This document shows, in pieces, positions 10,761 through 21,451 of a stretch of DNA of 64,000 nt. The notes under the pieces are model-generated. The model did not search any database. It had not been told where the DNA came from and worked only from the letters and a program-made list of their open reading frames with translations. A program made the translations under genes and the position numbers. Where the stretch lies: contig NC_080671.1 in assembly GCF_030247195.1 (NCBI RefSeq), positions 431,582,539-431,646,538 of the forward strand, written 5' to 3'. This stretch comes from Topomyia yanbarensis. Lineage: Eukaryota > Arthropoda > Insecta > Diptera > Culicidae. Each line of letters begins with the position of its first letter. Positions within the stretch are counted from its first letter, which is position 1.

Positions 10761-11226
10761 TTTTTTTTTTTATCTTAAAATACGTTTATTTAGGCCCAAA
10801 TGCTGTAGCTTAACGAGGCCGATAATTCATTTTTTTTTATATTACATGTCACATGTTAGTGGGGGAAGGGAAAGCCGTATTTAGGGGCGGCTTGCTCCCC
10901 TCTTATGTAAGTAAAGGACAAAGGTAGGAAGTGGGATACATATTGTGTAATTGACATCGTCGTTTGCTGATTGATCATTGTGGCGGATATGCACACTTTG
11001 TTGTAGTGTTGTAGTTTCCAGCCTGTAATCGCAGGGGCGAGGGGAGGGTCGATATTTCGGATAATTATTGGCACTCTATATCATCTGCATGTGCGGTATG
11101 TCATGATGTTCTGGATAGACGGTTATCAAGAAGAGTGTGCACCGAAGACTCGTGAAGCAATGCCATATTGTAGATACAGGGATAGGTTGGTGAGATTCTA
11201 CTGTGAATGAGAGAGGGTAAAATGTA
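10761..11226 (-). other. 3' UTR and A-tail of the I-clade LINE
   Basis: About 466 bp lie between the ORF2 stop and the A-tail. A second A-rich tract (T-run at 10830-10838) lies just inside. The 3' UTR would carry the signal bound by the element's reverse transcriptase; no specific structure was identified. Confidence 0.7.
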
Positions 11227-14200
11227 TTAAACTTGGACATCATTGGTTTTCAAAAAGATATAGATAAGAAAAATATAGGGGTGGTCACGGCTTGCCAGGA
11301 CGTCCCGGACTGGCACATAGGGTGATCTACCTCGGGCCCGAAGGGAATCTATTAGTTGGGACCTGGCAACACAGTACTCTGCGCACAGCCAAACAACATG
11401 CTCGATGTCGTGATAGCCGTTCTCACAAACACAATGATTATTTTCAGCAAGCCCTATACGACGGAGATGCGCGTCAAACGAGTAATGGTTGGACATGATC
11501 CTTGACATCGTACGAATAAAGTCCCGGTTCACATCCAACCCCTTAAACCAAGCATTCGTTGATACCTTCGGGATAATGGAATGTAGCCACCGTCCCAGAT
11601 GCCCATTGCTCCATGAGGTTTGCCAACTATCGAGCGTCCTCTGACGAGAGATACTGAAAAATTCGTTGAAGCAAATTGGTCTTTCGTAAGTGTCGCCTTC
11701 TAATGCGCCCACCTTGGCTAAAGAGTCCGCCTTCTCATTGCCCGCAATAGAACAATGTGACGGGACCCAAACCAAGGTAATCTGGTAAGATTTTTCAGAT
11801 AAAGCACTCAGATATTCCCGTATTTTCCCCAGGAAATACGGTGAGTGCTTTCCAGGCTTCGCCGCACGGATGGCCTCAATGGAGCTGAGACTATCCGAAA
11901 CGATGAAGTAATGGTCTGAGGGCAGGGTGTCAATGATCCCGAGAGTATACTGAATGGCAGCTAATTCTGCGACGTAAATTGAAGCAGGATCATTGAGTTT
12001 GAATGAGGCAGCAAGATTTTCGTTGAAGATACCGAAGCCTGTGGACCCGTCGAGAATTGATCCGTCAGTGTAGAACATTTTGGCGCAGTCGACTTGATGG
12101 TATTTGTTATAGAAAATATTTGGGACCACTTGTGGGCGAATATGATCCGGAATTCCACAAATCTCTTCCTTCATGGATGTATCGAAAAATACAGTTGGAT
12201 CAGAAGTATCTAAGAGATGAGCACGGTTGACGTTATATGTAGATGAATTGATGTTCTGTGCCATGTAATCGAAGTACAAGGACATGAATCGGGTCTGAGA
12301 ATTAAGCTCGACAAGCCTTTCGCAATTTGCAATCACCAATGGGTTCAGAATATCGCATCGAATGAGCAATCGATATGAGAGGTCCCAGAATCGATTTTTC
12401 AGCGGAAGAACGCCCGCCAGCACTTCGAGACTCATCGTATGGGTCGAGTGCATGCAACCCAAGGCAATACGCAAGCAACGATACTGGATTCGCTCCAGTT
12501 TGATGAAGTGTATGTTCGCAGCGGAGCGAAAGCAGAAACATCCGTACTCCAACACTGATAATATCGTTGTTTGGTACAACCTGATTAGGTCTCCTGGATG
12601 GGCACCCCACCATGTTCCAGTTATTGTACGGAAAAAGTTGATCCTTTGTTGGCACTTCTGTTTCAGATACCTAATGTGACATCCCCAGGTACCTTTAGAG
12701 TCGAACCATACCCCGAGATATTTGAATGTTGAAGCCTGAGCAATAGTTTGATCCATTAATTGAAGCTGTAGTTGCGCTGGTTCACGCTTTCTAGAAAATA
12801 CGACTAGCTCAGTTTTCTCCGTGGAGAACTCGATACCCAGTTGGAGAGCCCATGCAGACAAATTGTCCAAGGTATCTTGCAGTGGTCCTTGCAAGTCGAC
12901 GGCTTTAGGACCTGTAATAGAGACCACACCGTCATCTGCAAGCTGCCTTAGCGTGCAGGAATTGACAAGACATTCGTCAATGTCATTCACGTAAAAATTG
13001 TAGAGGAGAGGGCTTAGACATGAGCCCTGGGGAAGGCCCATGTAGCTAAATCGTGATGTCGATAAATCGCCATGCGAGAAATGCATTTGTTTTTCAGACA
13101 ACAGGTTTAGCAAAAAGTTATTTAAAATTGGCGAAAGACCATGCTGGTGCAACTTCTCATAAAGAATGTTGATCGAAACTGAATCGAAAGCCCCCTTAAT
13201 ATCCAAGAATACTGATGCCATCTGCTCTTTGTTAGCATATGCCATTTGAATTTCTGTTGGGAGCAACGCAAGGCAATCGTTCGTCCCTTTGCCTTTGCGG
13301 AAGCCAAATTGTGTATCTGACAGTAAGCCATTTGTTTCGACCCAATTGTCGAGCCGAAACAGGATCATTTTCTCGAACAACTTCCGGATACAGGACAGCA
13401 TTGCGATCGGACGATACGAATTGTGGTCGGAGGCTGGTTTTCCTGGTTTTTGGATGGCGATGACCCTCACCTGTCTCCAGTCATGTGGGACAATGTTACC
13501 CTCAAGAAACCTATTAAATAAATTCAACAAGCGTCTTTTGGCAGAGTCTGGCAGATTCTTCAATAAGTTGAATTTAATTCTATCTGGCCCCGGGGCTTTA
13601 TTGTTACATGATAAGAGAGCAAGTGAGAACTCCACCATCGTAAACGGTGTTTCGTTCGCGGTATTGTAAGGCGACGCGGCGCGGTAGATTTTCTGTGCCG
13701 GGGCGGAATCCGGACAAACCTTCTTGGCGAAATCGAATATCCAACGGTTTGAATATTCCACGCTCTCGTTAGTACTGTTTCGGTTTCGCATACGTCGGGC
13801 CGTGCCCCAAAGAGTGCTCATCGATGTTTCTCTTGTTAACCCGTCGACAAACCGGCGCCAGTAACTGCGTTTCTTAGCTTTCATTAAATTTTTCATTCGC
13901 TTTTCTAATATCGCGTACACTCGATAACTAGCAACTAACCCGTCGTTCCGGAAAGTTTTATACGCGGCAGCTTTCTCCGCGTACACGTCTGAGCACTCTT
14001 TGTCCCACCACGGGTTGGGAGAACGTTTTTGGGTGTTCACGTCGGGTACTCGTTTCGTCTGAGTTTGAATCGCGCTATCGAGAATCGAGTTGGACAAAAA
14101 CTTATATTCTTCCTCCGGGGGAAGTATCTGTGTTGAATCGATAGTTTTGGATATCTCAGCAGCGTAGCTCTTCCAATCAATGTTTCGTGTGAGGTCATAG

Positions 14201-14913
14201 GGAACATTGATTGGTGTCGATGGTCTTGAACCAGTGGTGATTGCAATTACAATTGGTAAGTGGTCACTACCGTGGGGATCAGATATTACCTTCCACTTGC
14301 AATCTAACCGTAGTGATGTCGAGCATAAAGATATGTCCAGTGCACTTGCTTGCGCAGGTGGTCTAGGAATTCGTGTCATTTCCCCTGTGTTCAGAATTGT
14401 CATATTGAAGTTGTCACAAAGGTCTTGAATTGTCGAAGATCGATTATCGTCGTATAGACAGCCCCACCCCGTACCGTGAGAGTTAAAGTCTCCAAGAAGC
14501 AGGCGGGGCGAGGGAAGGTGTTCAATCACGTTGGAGAATCTTCGATATCCCATCATGGCCCTAGGAGGAATGTAAATAGAAGCAATGCAAAGATCTTTGC
14601 CTTTGATTGTTGTTTGACAAGCGACAACTTCAATGCCTGGCGTCGAAGGGAGGTTGATTCGATTGAAGGAGTAGCACTTTTTGATCCCTAAAAGTACCCC
14701 CCCATATGAGTCTTCTCGATCCAAGCGGATAATGTTAAAATCGTGGAAGTTGAGGTTTATATTAGAAGTTAGCCATGTTTCACATAGGGAAAATGCATCA
14801 CAATGATTGTAATTTAGCAAGTGTTTTAATGAATCAATTTTGGGGATAATACTTCTGCAGTTCCACTGTAAAACAGTGATCAGATCCCTGATTCCGTCTA
14901 ATAAGTTAGCCAT
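11227..14913 (-). CDS. I-clade LINE ORF2: endonuclease, reverse transcriptase, RNase H
   Basis: This 1228-residue protein is the replication enzyme of the LINE. Residues 1-230 are an APE-type endonuclease (QWNCRS, CETWL, LLGDFNSHGTGWG, GSDHLPI). Residues about 420-760 are the reverse transcriptase (VFLDIKGAFDSV, GLPQGSCLSPLL, and LADD as the catalytic box, with Leu in place of the usual Phe/Tyr). Residues about 930-1075 are RNase H (FYTDGS, VAELAAI, IVSDSLSS, WVPSHCSIAGNEKAD), with all acidic and His positions present. A C-terminal CxC...H...C zinc motif follows (CVCENGYHDIEHVVWLC). There is no internal stop or frameshift. Its ATG overlaps the ORF1 stop in ATGGCTAA, so translation probably restarts after ORF1 terminates. 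Confidence 0.95.
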   Translation of the reverse strand: MANLLDGIRDLITVLQWNCRSIIPKIDSLKHLLNYNHCDAFSLCETWLTSNINLNFHDFNIIRLDREDSYGGVLLGIKKCYSFNRINLPSTPGIEVVACQTTIKGKDLCIASIYIPPRAMMGYRRFSNVIEHLPSPRLLLGDFNSHGTGWGCLYDDNRSSTIQDLCDNFNMTILNTGEMTRIPRPPAQASALDISLCSTSLRLDCKWKVISDPHGSDHLPIVIAITTGSRPSTPINVPYDLTRNIDWKSYAAEISKTIDSTQILPPEEEYKFLSNSILDSAIQTQTKRVPDVNTQKRSPNPWWDKECSDVYAEKAAAYKTFRNDGLVASYRVYAILEKRMKNLMKAKKRSYWRRFVDGLTRETSMSTLWGTARRMRNRNSTNESVEYSNRWIFDFAKKVCPDSAPAQKIYRAASPYNTANETPFTMVEFSLALLSCNNKAPGPDRIKFNLLKNLPDSAKRRLLNLFNRFLEGNIVPHDWRQVRVIAIQKPGKPASDHNSYRPIAMLSCIRKLFEKMILFRLDNWVETNGLLSDTQFGFRKGKGTNDCLALLPTEIQMAYANKEQMASVFLDIKGAFDSVSINILYEKLHQHGLSPILNNFLLNLLSEKQMHFSHGDLSTSRFSYMGLPQGSCLSPLLYNFYVNDIDECLVNSCTLRQLADDGVVSITGPKAVDLQGPLQDTLDNLSAWALQLGIEFSTEKTELVVFSRKREPAQLQLQLMDQTIAQASTFKYLGVWFDSKGTWGCHIRYLKQKCQQRINFFRTITGTWWGAHPGDLIRLYQTTILSVLEYGCFCFRSAANIHFIKLERIQYRCLRIALGCMHSTHTMSLEVLAGVLPLKNRFWDLSYRLLIRCDILNPLVIANCERLVELNSQTRFMSLYFDYMAQNINSSTYNVNRAHLLDTSDPTVFFDTSMKEEICGIPDHIRPQVVPNIFYNKYHQVDCAKMFYTDGSILDGSTGFGIFNENLAASFKLNDPASIYVAELAAIQYTLGIIDTLPSDHYFIVSDSLSSIEAIRAAKPGKHSPYFLGKIREYLSALSEKSYQITLVWVPSHCSIAGNEKADSLAKVGALEGDTYERPICFNEFFSISRQRTLDSWQTSWSNGHLGRWLHSIIPKVSTNAWFKGLDVNRDFIRTMSRIMSNHYSFDAHLRRIGLAENNHCVCENGYHDIEHVVWLCAEYCVARSQLIDSLRARGRSPYVPVRDVLASRDHPYIFLIYIFLKTNDVQV

Positions 14914-16282
14914 CGAAGGATACGATCGCTGTAAGGAGGGGCCATTGTTCAGTCAACTGTTTTAAAAATGTTCTTACTGTTGGTAGAATAGCAACCAGCA
15001 AGCTTTTCATAGGATCGGTAATGTTGAAAGCTGTGAATATCCAGTCCACAATGTCAGAAAATTTAAGGAATCCCGTTTTAGGTTGAGTTTCTGACTGTAA
15101 AATTGGAGCACTTGGGATTTTTGGTGCCCCGGGGAGTGCTGGGAACTCCTGGTTGTATCTCAATTTCCCAAAACCAGGAGGTATTATCTTCGGATTTGTA
15201 CCAGCCCTTCCAGTTGATGAATTATTTTTATTTTGTACCCTTGTTTGGGACAACCTAGGACCCTTACGAGGAAGTTCAGGTGAGTTTTGATTAGGTCTTT
15301 TCCTAGAGTTTCCAAGCGGAGCCAAAGAATGCCCCTCGCAAGGGTCGTTAGAGGCGTTATCGTCAGTTGGCAAGAGAGCGAATGGGTTTTCGGAGATAAG
15401 TGGAACAGCTCTTTTAAGCATTTCTGCGTAAGAGCGTCTGGAGCGATCTTTGGCGGATCGCTTCAGTTTATCCGCGCGAAGTTTGTACGTTGGGCATGTC
15501 AAAAGTGCATGCGGATTCTCCCCACAGTAAACACACTTCTCAGCAGGGCTACTGCAAGTATCATCCGCATGGCGTTCCCCACATTTACCGCACCGTTGCT
15601 TGTTGCTACAGTAGGTGGCCGTGTGACCTAGCTGCTTGCAATTGGAACAATTCATGACCCGCGGTACAAACAGGCGTACAGGTAGACGAGCTCCTCCCAC
15701 TTCAACGTAGCTCGGAAGTGCAGATCCGGCGAAGGTTACGCGAAACGAGTCTGATGGATAGTAATTACCATCTTCGATGGACTTTGAGTGCAATTGCTTG
15801 CACTCCAAAATCTTAACTGATTGAAGGTTAGGGTCCTTAAAGCGGCCAGCCCCATCATTCATCAGATCATCGACAGTTAGACCCGCATCACTTACCACAC
15901 CGTCGATCTCCACATCACGAGAAGGGATGTAGACGCGATACTCCAGCGTAAAGAGGCTATTTCTAACGATATCATTGGCCTGTTTCAAGTCAGTAACGAC
16001 TACGCGCAGTTTGTCTGACTGAACCTTTTTAATCTCGGTTACGGCCGAGTAACGTTTTGTCAGCTCCCGTGCAACAGTTATGCTGTTTAACGGTTTATTT
16101 TTGGGCCGAAAGTATACCACCCAAGGACCAGCGGATCCATCCTGGTAAACCTTGACTCGGGGGGGCTGTGAGACATTGGGGGGAAGTGGATCGACCATAA
16201 CATTATCTGTCTCAGTATCAGATATACGTTCTTCTTCTTCATAATATTCCTCTTCGGAGGGTGATCCTTCTGTTTGTTCCAT
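14906..16282 (-). CDS. I-clade LINE ORF1: RNA-binding Gag-like protein
   Basis: This 458-residue protein begins with an acidic segment (EEEYYEEEERISDTETD). Residues about 45-200 resemble the conserved central domain of I/Jockey ORF1 proteins (VYFRPKNKPLNSITVARELT). Three CCHC knuckles lie near residues 215-265: CSNCKQLGHTATYC, CGKCGERHADDTC (one residue shorter) and CVYCGENPHALLTC. A basic, proline-rich region and a hydrophobic C-terminus follow. By family it binds element RNA and escorts it to the nucleus. Eight nucleotides overlap ORF2. The ORF is intact. Confidence 0.93.
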   Translation of the reverse strand: MEQTEGSPSEEEYYEEEERISDTETDNVMVDPLPPNVSQPPRVKVYQDGSAGPWVVYFRPKNKPLNSITVARELTKRYSAVTEIKKVQSDKLRVVVTDLKQANDIVRNSLFTLEYRVYIPSRDVEIDGVVSDAGLTVDDLMNDGAGRFKDPNLQSVKILECKQLHSKSIEDGNYYPSDSFRVTFAGSALPSYVEVGGARLPVRLFVPRVMNCSNCKQLGHTATYCSNKQRCGKCGERHADDTCSSPAEKCVYCGENPHALLTCPTYKLRADKLKRSAKDRSRRSYAEMLKRAVPLISENPFALLPTDDNASNDPCEGHSLAPLGNSRKRPNQNSPELPRKGPRLSQTRVQNKNNSSTGRAGTNPKIIPPGFGKLRYNQEFPALPGAPKIPSAPILQSETQPKTGFLKFSDIVDWIFTAFNITDPMKSLLVAILPTVRTFLKQLTEQWPLLTAIVSFDG

Positions 16283-16718
16283 TTTGTTGCGGGAGCAACA
16301 CGCTCGACCGCACTGTTTAACTTAAATCAAAATAAAAAATCAAAAGCAATAAAAAGAAAAAAATCGATAAGAAAAGTAAAAAACGAAACACTTCACCAGT
16401 TGGTTCCTGACGAGCTGGTAGGTGAATTGATCCTTCGTTTGTTTTATTCGTCACCCGCGTGACCTTCACACATTAGAGCTGATATAGCTCGTCTAAACAA
16501 AGCCGTCTTTCAGGCAAGAAAAATGTTTAGTAACGCACTTCACTGCACTACTTTAACTGATATCGCAGGTAACAATTATCACTCGCGGGACTGTTTATTA
16601 GTAATGCTTTACTGCAGCCTCTGCCACAGCAAGCACCTTCGTACCACCGAAAAAACTAAACCACACCGGAGAGAACAAAAAGCACTTGTTTCCCGGTACA
16701 AAGTTGGGTTACGAATGT
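16283..16718 (-). promoter_or_regulatory. 5' UTR and likely internal promoter of the I-clade LINE
   Basis: The non-coding leader lies between the 5' target duplication and the ORF1 ATG. LINEs of this type carry an internal pol II promoter here. I see no clear core motif, so the promoter role is family knowledge. Confidence 0.55.
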
Positions 16719-16730
16719 CGGGCAAAGGGG
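16719..16730. repeat. Target-site duplication of the I-clade LINE, 5' side
   Basis: This second copy of CGGGCAAAGGGG (first at 10749) defines the 5' boundary of the insertion. Confidence 0.85.
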
Positions 16731-19246
16731 TGACGAAGTATGTACAAACCGATGCAAGTACTTTCGGAAGCAGACTTGCCCGGAAAATAACTCCGTCAAA
16801 TGGAAGGTCATCTTTCCATGCTTCCTGTGCACTCAACCATGCACATTTCCTTTGCATTACGTGCATTTCACCGCTGGTAGCATTCCATTCCTCAGCCAGA
16901 ATGATGCAGATGGGGATCATCCCGGCGATAACGCATACTGCCTCCGACGATATTGTTCTGTAAACACTCTTGACTCGTACGACCATTAGCCGGAATGTCC
17001 TGATCAGATTTTCACGGTTCTGCTTGGTTTACAGTGTAGCACCCTAGGCAGGAACCCTATATCGGAGTATTGATGACGAAACAGTAGATAGCACACGTCT
17101 CGTGCTGCTTCTTGCACCGCCGATGTTTGACATAATTCTCGCTATTGCGTTCGACGTGATTGTTGAGGTTATCCGGTCGTCGATTGACCTCCTTTCCGTC
17201 GGCAACGACACTCCCCTTTGCTTCAGTGCATGCTTCGATGCAATCATTTGCCCTCCGACGTCAACCTGCATCCGCTGCACCGCTTTGCAGTTGCTGACCA
17301 ACAACACTTCCGTCTTGTGGAGAGCTATTTGCAGTATGACCCTGTTCATCCAGCTCTCAATCGCGTCTATTGTCTCCGTTACTGGCACCTCCGCTTCAAG
17401 TGTCTCACCCATTGCTGTTAGTGAGACATCGTCCGCGAAAGCCACGATTTTCACTTTCCTGGGCAGCCGCAATGTTAAGACCCCATCGTACATGCCGTCA
17501 AAGTGTTGGACCTAGAATGGAACGCCCGTTGTGACTCGCATAGGCTTCTGCCAGAGCACTCTGCTCTTGAAGCTGCTCTTCAGAATCTGGCATAGATAGT
17601 CGGGAACCCTTATTCTGTGCAGCGATGGCTTCCCAGATGGCGCTGTTGAATGCATTTTTCACAAACATCGTAACCACAGCGCAGTATCGATCTCCTCTTC
17701 GCTTCTGTTTAGATGCCTTCTCAGCACTGTTGGAATTGTATCCACTGTCGATGCTCCTTTGCGGAATCCGAACCGAATCTTGGACAGTTCGCGCTCATCC
17801 TCCGTGCATTTCATCAACCTGTTAAGGATGATTCTTTTTAGGTGTTTTTCGAGTGTATCCAGCCTATACGAGGCCGGATCGCCCGGTGGTTCGAAAAAAG
17901 ATCCTCGACGATTATCTTGAGCTTACCCGGGCACATTTCAGCTGCCGTCGCCGAGCCCTTCGTTTTTGCCAACACTAGTAACGGTCAGGGATTGGCGTGT
18001 ACCGCTCGGCACAGCTCCTTGTGTCAATCTGACTTGCTAAGTCTGATCTCCCGTTTTAAAGCGTCCCTAGCTTCCCGAAACGCTGCCTTGCGCTCTTCTC
18101 TATCTGGCTCCGATATTGCTCTCTAAGCCCACCTTCTGGCTCTAAGACTAGCAGCTCATAGCGTACTGAGCGTCTCGCTCCACCAGTAAGCTGGACGCCG
18201 TCTATATCGTGGTTCCAGCTTTCGCGGCATTGTGGCGTCACAAGCCGCCTCAATTCTTCTTGTAGGGTCAGCGGCATCCACGTTCTCGGTTGAAGGCTTT
18301 CGTCTACTACTTTCGAACGCCGGTCATCCTTATCCGTAGTGCAGCAGGGTTCCGTTGACCCATACGGTAGCGAATCGCCTGGTGATCGCTATGCGTATAC
18401 GTTTCGCATACTCTTCAATCCATGTTCGCCGTCAATGAAGGACTAAAGAATGTGAATTTGATGATAGACTCCCTCCCGTCTTCCCGAAATGTGCAAATAG
18501 AACCCTCAATGCACAATCGTACGTCTAACTTCGCTAGAGCTTGCTGCAAGATACACCCTCTTGTGTTGGGTACTCTACTGCCCTACTCCACTGCTCGGGT
18601 AACTGCTCCACCATTAGGCTGAACTGCTCTACTGTCCCACCTTAGAGAAGCAAAACAGCTACACACGAAGACGCCGTTGATTTTAGCGATTACGAAGCCC
18701 TCATATGAACGTTCTAACACTCCTAGAATGGGGAACCTGTCCGTAACTTGTATTACAGCCGTTCCCGATTTATCCGCCACCTGCTTACCGTTATTAGGGA
18801 TTACACTACTGTTAAGTGTACCTCTCAGCTCGTTTTCATTTATGATTTGCGATTGTGGCTCTACCACTTGACCCATTGATTTGGTATAGTCTCCTGCAAG
18901 ATCGAGCTGCTAGTCGTGGGATCCTTCTTCAACGTGAAGAGCATCTCACCTTTTTGGGTACGCCTAATTCTTATCATGTTTCCCCCCAAATCCTTCAGCT
19001 CCGGGTCCTCTCTGACTTTCTTGAACGTATACGTTGTCGCGTCATTGGATTTGACGAGCACGGCTTCTCCCTTTGGCGTCTTCTGACGATCCGAAGGATT
19101 TTTTTTTTCTCTTCTGCTCCATTTTTCGATTTTTCTTCTGCTTTTGCTGTTTCCCGTGTTTCTCCTTCCGGTCTACAACGGTACTCCAGCTTTCTTCCGG
19201 TTGAGCGGCACCCTTTCTTTTGGCAACAACGGCGTCCTCGAGCGAC
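16731..19246 (-). pseudogene. R1-clade LINE remnant: ORF1 tail, endonuclease, reverse transcriptase
   Basis: On the minus strand, in order: an ORF1 C-terminal piece (19060-18870, TFKKVREDPELKDLGG, TQKGEMLFTLKKDP), endonuclease parts (18870-18580, FPILGVLERSYEGFVIAKI), and reverse transcriptase (about 17900-17040). The RT pieces include FGFRKGASTVDTI and VAFADDVSLTAMG in separate frames. Last is the downstream segment YRTISSEAVCVIAGMIPI (16986-16731). Many frameshifts, stops and deletions make it dead. The lysine-rich stretch at 19042-19260 may be the ORF1 N-terminal part. A MITE truncates the 5' end at 19247, and the I-clade LINE interrupts the 3' part. The R1 assignment comes from the ORF2 motifs. 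Confidence 0.75.
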
Positions 19247-19334
19247 ACACCTCTGTCCAACTAACGAATTTGATTCGTTAGTTGGACCGACTGACAGATG
19301 TCAAAAACTCTCCAAAGGAGACGTTAGTAGTGTA
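19247..19334 (-). mobile_element. Half copy of MITE family M
   Basis: This is the inverted match of 19487-19575 (CCAACTAACGAATTTGATTC, then CTCTCCAAAGGAGACGTTAG). A complete member of the same family begins right after it at a TA. One M element therefore appears to have inserted into another, with the distal half of the older one lost. Confidence 0.75.
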
Positions 19335-19765
19335 CAGTCGTGATTCGCTGATTGGACACTTTTTAACTGGACCACTTTTTAGTTGGACCATTGTCCAACT
19401 AAAAAGCATCTGAATGTCAAAATGTTATGTCAAATTTACTTTGACAATCAATCTTACAATTATTAGAGATGTGAATAGATGCAATTACACTCCTAACGTC
19501 TCCTTTGGAGAGTTTTTGACATCTGTCAGTCGGTCCAACTAACGAATCAAATTCGTTAGTTGGACAGAGGTGTGGCCCAACCATCGAATCACGACTGCAA
19601 TTGCATCTATTCACATCTCTAATAATTGTCCGATTGATTGTCAAAGTAAATTTGACATAAGATTTTGACATTCAGATGCTTTTTAGTTGGACAATGGTCC
19701 AACTAGCGGAGGTCCAACTAAAAAGCGGCCCAGTTAAAAAGTGTCCAACCAGCGAATAACAACTG
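19335..19765. mobile_element. MITE family M, complete (431 bp, TA target duplication)
   Basis: The ends are CAGTCGTGATTCGCTG and its near-perfect inverse AGCGAATAACAACTG, with TA on both sides (19333-19334 and 19766-19767). The interior is built of repeated GTCCAACTAA..AAGC blocks and a palindrome around GAATCAAATTCG. A shorter relative is at 40693-40963, and fragments lie at 1955 and 62790. It has no ORF and fits a TA-inserting, Tc1/mariner-dependent MITE. Confidence 0.85.
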
Positions 19766-19780
19766 TATTGATGATTAGGA

Positions 19781-21451
19781 TTGTATACTATTCCCCCGAA
19801 AATCATTCCCCAGAAAGCCTTTCCCAGGATTCCCTTCCCCAGAATATCATCCCCCAGAATATACTATTCCCCAGAAAGTCATTTTCCACAATGTACCATT
19901 CCCCAGAATTCCATGCCCCAAAATGCACCATCTCCCAGAAAGTCATTCCCCAGAAAAGTTTAACTTTTTTTTATTGATTTGATCTTTTCAAACGTACTAC
20001 TCGTTCTCACCTCCATCGAACGACATTCTTCGATTCGGTCACACTTGAAATGATTTGCATTGTGTTGAACCCGGAAGTTAGGATGACATTGATTATTCCG
20101 AATTAAAATAAAGAATGGCTGACTTTCCTTAAAAACCATTACACAGAAACTAAAACACCGAAGTGTTTTCCCCAGAAAGAACTATTCTCCAGAAAACCAT
20201 ATCCAGAATGAGCATTGGTTCATAACTCCATTACACAGTTATAACCATTTCCCAGACATTTTTTTGAGGTGGAAATTTTTTTTTGATGAATATCAAAACA
20301 TTTTTTCAGTATGTTGGCCATATTGCTCCCCTCGAAGTAGAAGCATTAGACAATAGCAATATTTTTACTTTTCTTTTAATAGCCCCTAGATCCTAGAAAG
20401 TGATAGCCCCCTTCCTAGGATCCAAAAGAATGAAACAGTGTTATGTAAGTAAGGTCATGTGGCGAAACCAAAACTTTGTACATTACCTAAGCCAAGGTAC
20501 TGATGCATGATGTTAAGTTGGTAAGGATAAGCTGTCGAAAGCGGCGGCTCCTCGCAAAAATATCGTTGCGCAAATCTGGCCAAAATACTAGCTACATCTT
20601 TTATACACGGTTCCAACCACTCATTTACAAATTAGTTAACCCTCAGGCCTAGGAACAATTGGTATATCCCCCGTATACTTGCGCATATGTCAGTGGCGCC
20701 ATAATCGCAAATGCGGTAACAGTTCCAACTAAAAATATATTCAATTCAAAATGACCGCTAATATTGACGAATAATTGTTGTCGAGTATTATGTCTGTAAC
20801 TCTGTGGTATAATTACCATTTGGCGTAAGGTATGAAAATACTTTCGAATGTATTTAGTGCAAACTATTTGAGTAAACCGAGCAATCGGGTGGATCGTACA
20901 TTTGCGTACGAAACATTCCCAATACAAAAGTAAGATAAAGGCTCGAAAAACCCATGAAACCATTTGTCAAAATATGCATTCATTTCGTATTTAATATAGA
21001 TTCAACTAAAGCTCCAAAGAAGGAATTAACATATATGTTTGAATAAACCGGGCAGACGGAAAGATCACAAGTTTGCGTGCAATAGTTACTTGGCGTACAA
21101 ATTCAAAGAACTGCTCATGTTTGAAAGAAGGAACCAAGTCTTATGTTCGAGTAAACCGGTTATACGAAAGGATAACAGGTTTGCTTGCGAGAGGCCGCCG
21201 CTTTCGACGGCACATCCTCAGCAGCTTAACACCGCATAAGTTCCTTGAATTAGGTATGCGCAAACCTTTGGCTTAACCACAAATAACGAATAAAAACATT
21301 AACTTTTCTGGGGAATGACTTTCTGGGGAATGGGGCATTCTGGATAATGATTTTCTAGGGATTGGTACATTCTGGGAAATGTCTCTCTGGGGAATGGTAC
21401 ATTCTGGGGAAGGGAATTCTGGGAAATGGCTTTCGGGGGAAAGGTATACAA
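19781..21451. mobile_element. Fold-back element A with minisatellite arms
   Basis: The element starts TTGTATACTATTCCCCCGAA and ends TTTCGGGGGAAAGGTATACAA. Inside each end is a tract of degenerate units built on ATTCCCCAGAAT (left arm 19790-19965, weaker to 20265; right arm 21305-21444, inverse ATTCTGGGGAAT). The 1-kb core (20270-21300) has no convincing ORF. Long inverted repeats made of short tandem repeats are the hallmark of fold-back (FB/Galileo-like) transposons. Direct GATGATT motifs lie just outside each end, but not in equal register. The peptide repeats in the arm ORFs are minisatellite translations. Confidence 0.75.

Larger units (their letters stand above)
10761..16718 (-). mobile_element. 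Intact I-clade LINE retrotransposon
   Basis: This is a 5.96-kb non-LTR element on the minus strand with two uninterrupted, overlapping ORFs. It has a 5' UTR of about 436 bp, a 3' UTR of about 466 bp with an AATAAA-like signal, and a terminal A-tract (T-run at 10761-10771). It is flanked by perfect 12-bp target duplications and sits inside an R1-clade element. ORF1 with three zinc knuckles plus an ORF2 with endonuclease, reverse transcriptase and RNase H is the I-clade arrangement. Open ORFs and clean duplications indicate a recent insertion. Confidence 0.92.

Noticed and set aside
12302..13669. Several ORFs of 105-126 codons on both strands
   Set aside because: They are shadows of the 1228-codon LINE ORF2.
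15287..15631. 114-codon ORF on the plus strand
   Set aside because: It is antisense to the zinc-knuckle region of the intact LINE ORF1 and has no features of its own.
19790..19965. Regularly spaced short repeats that resemble a CRISPR array
   Set aside because: The units are contiguous and degenerate without unique spacers, they form the arm of a fold-back element, and the DNA is eukaryotic.
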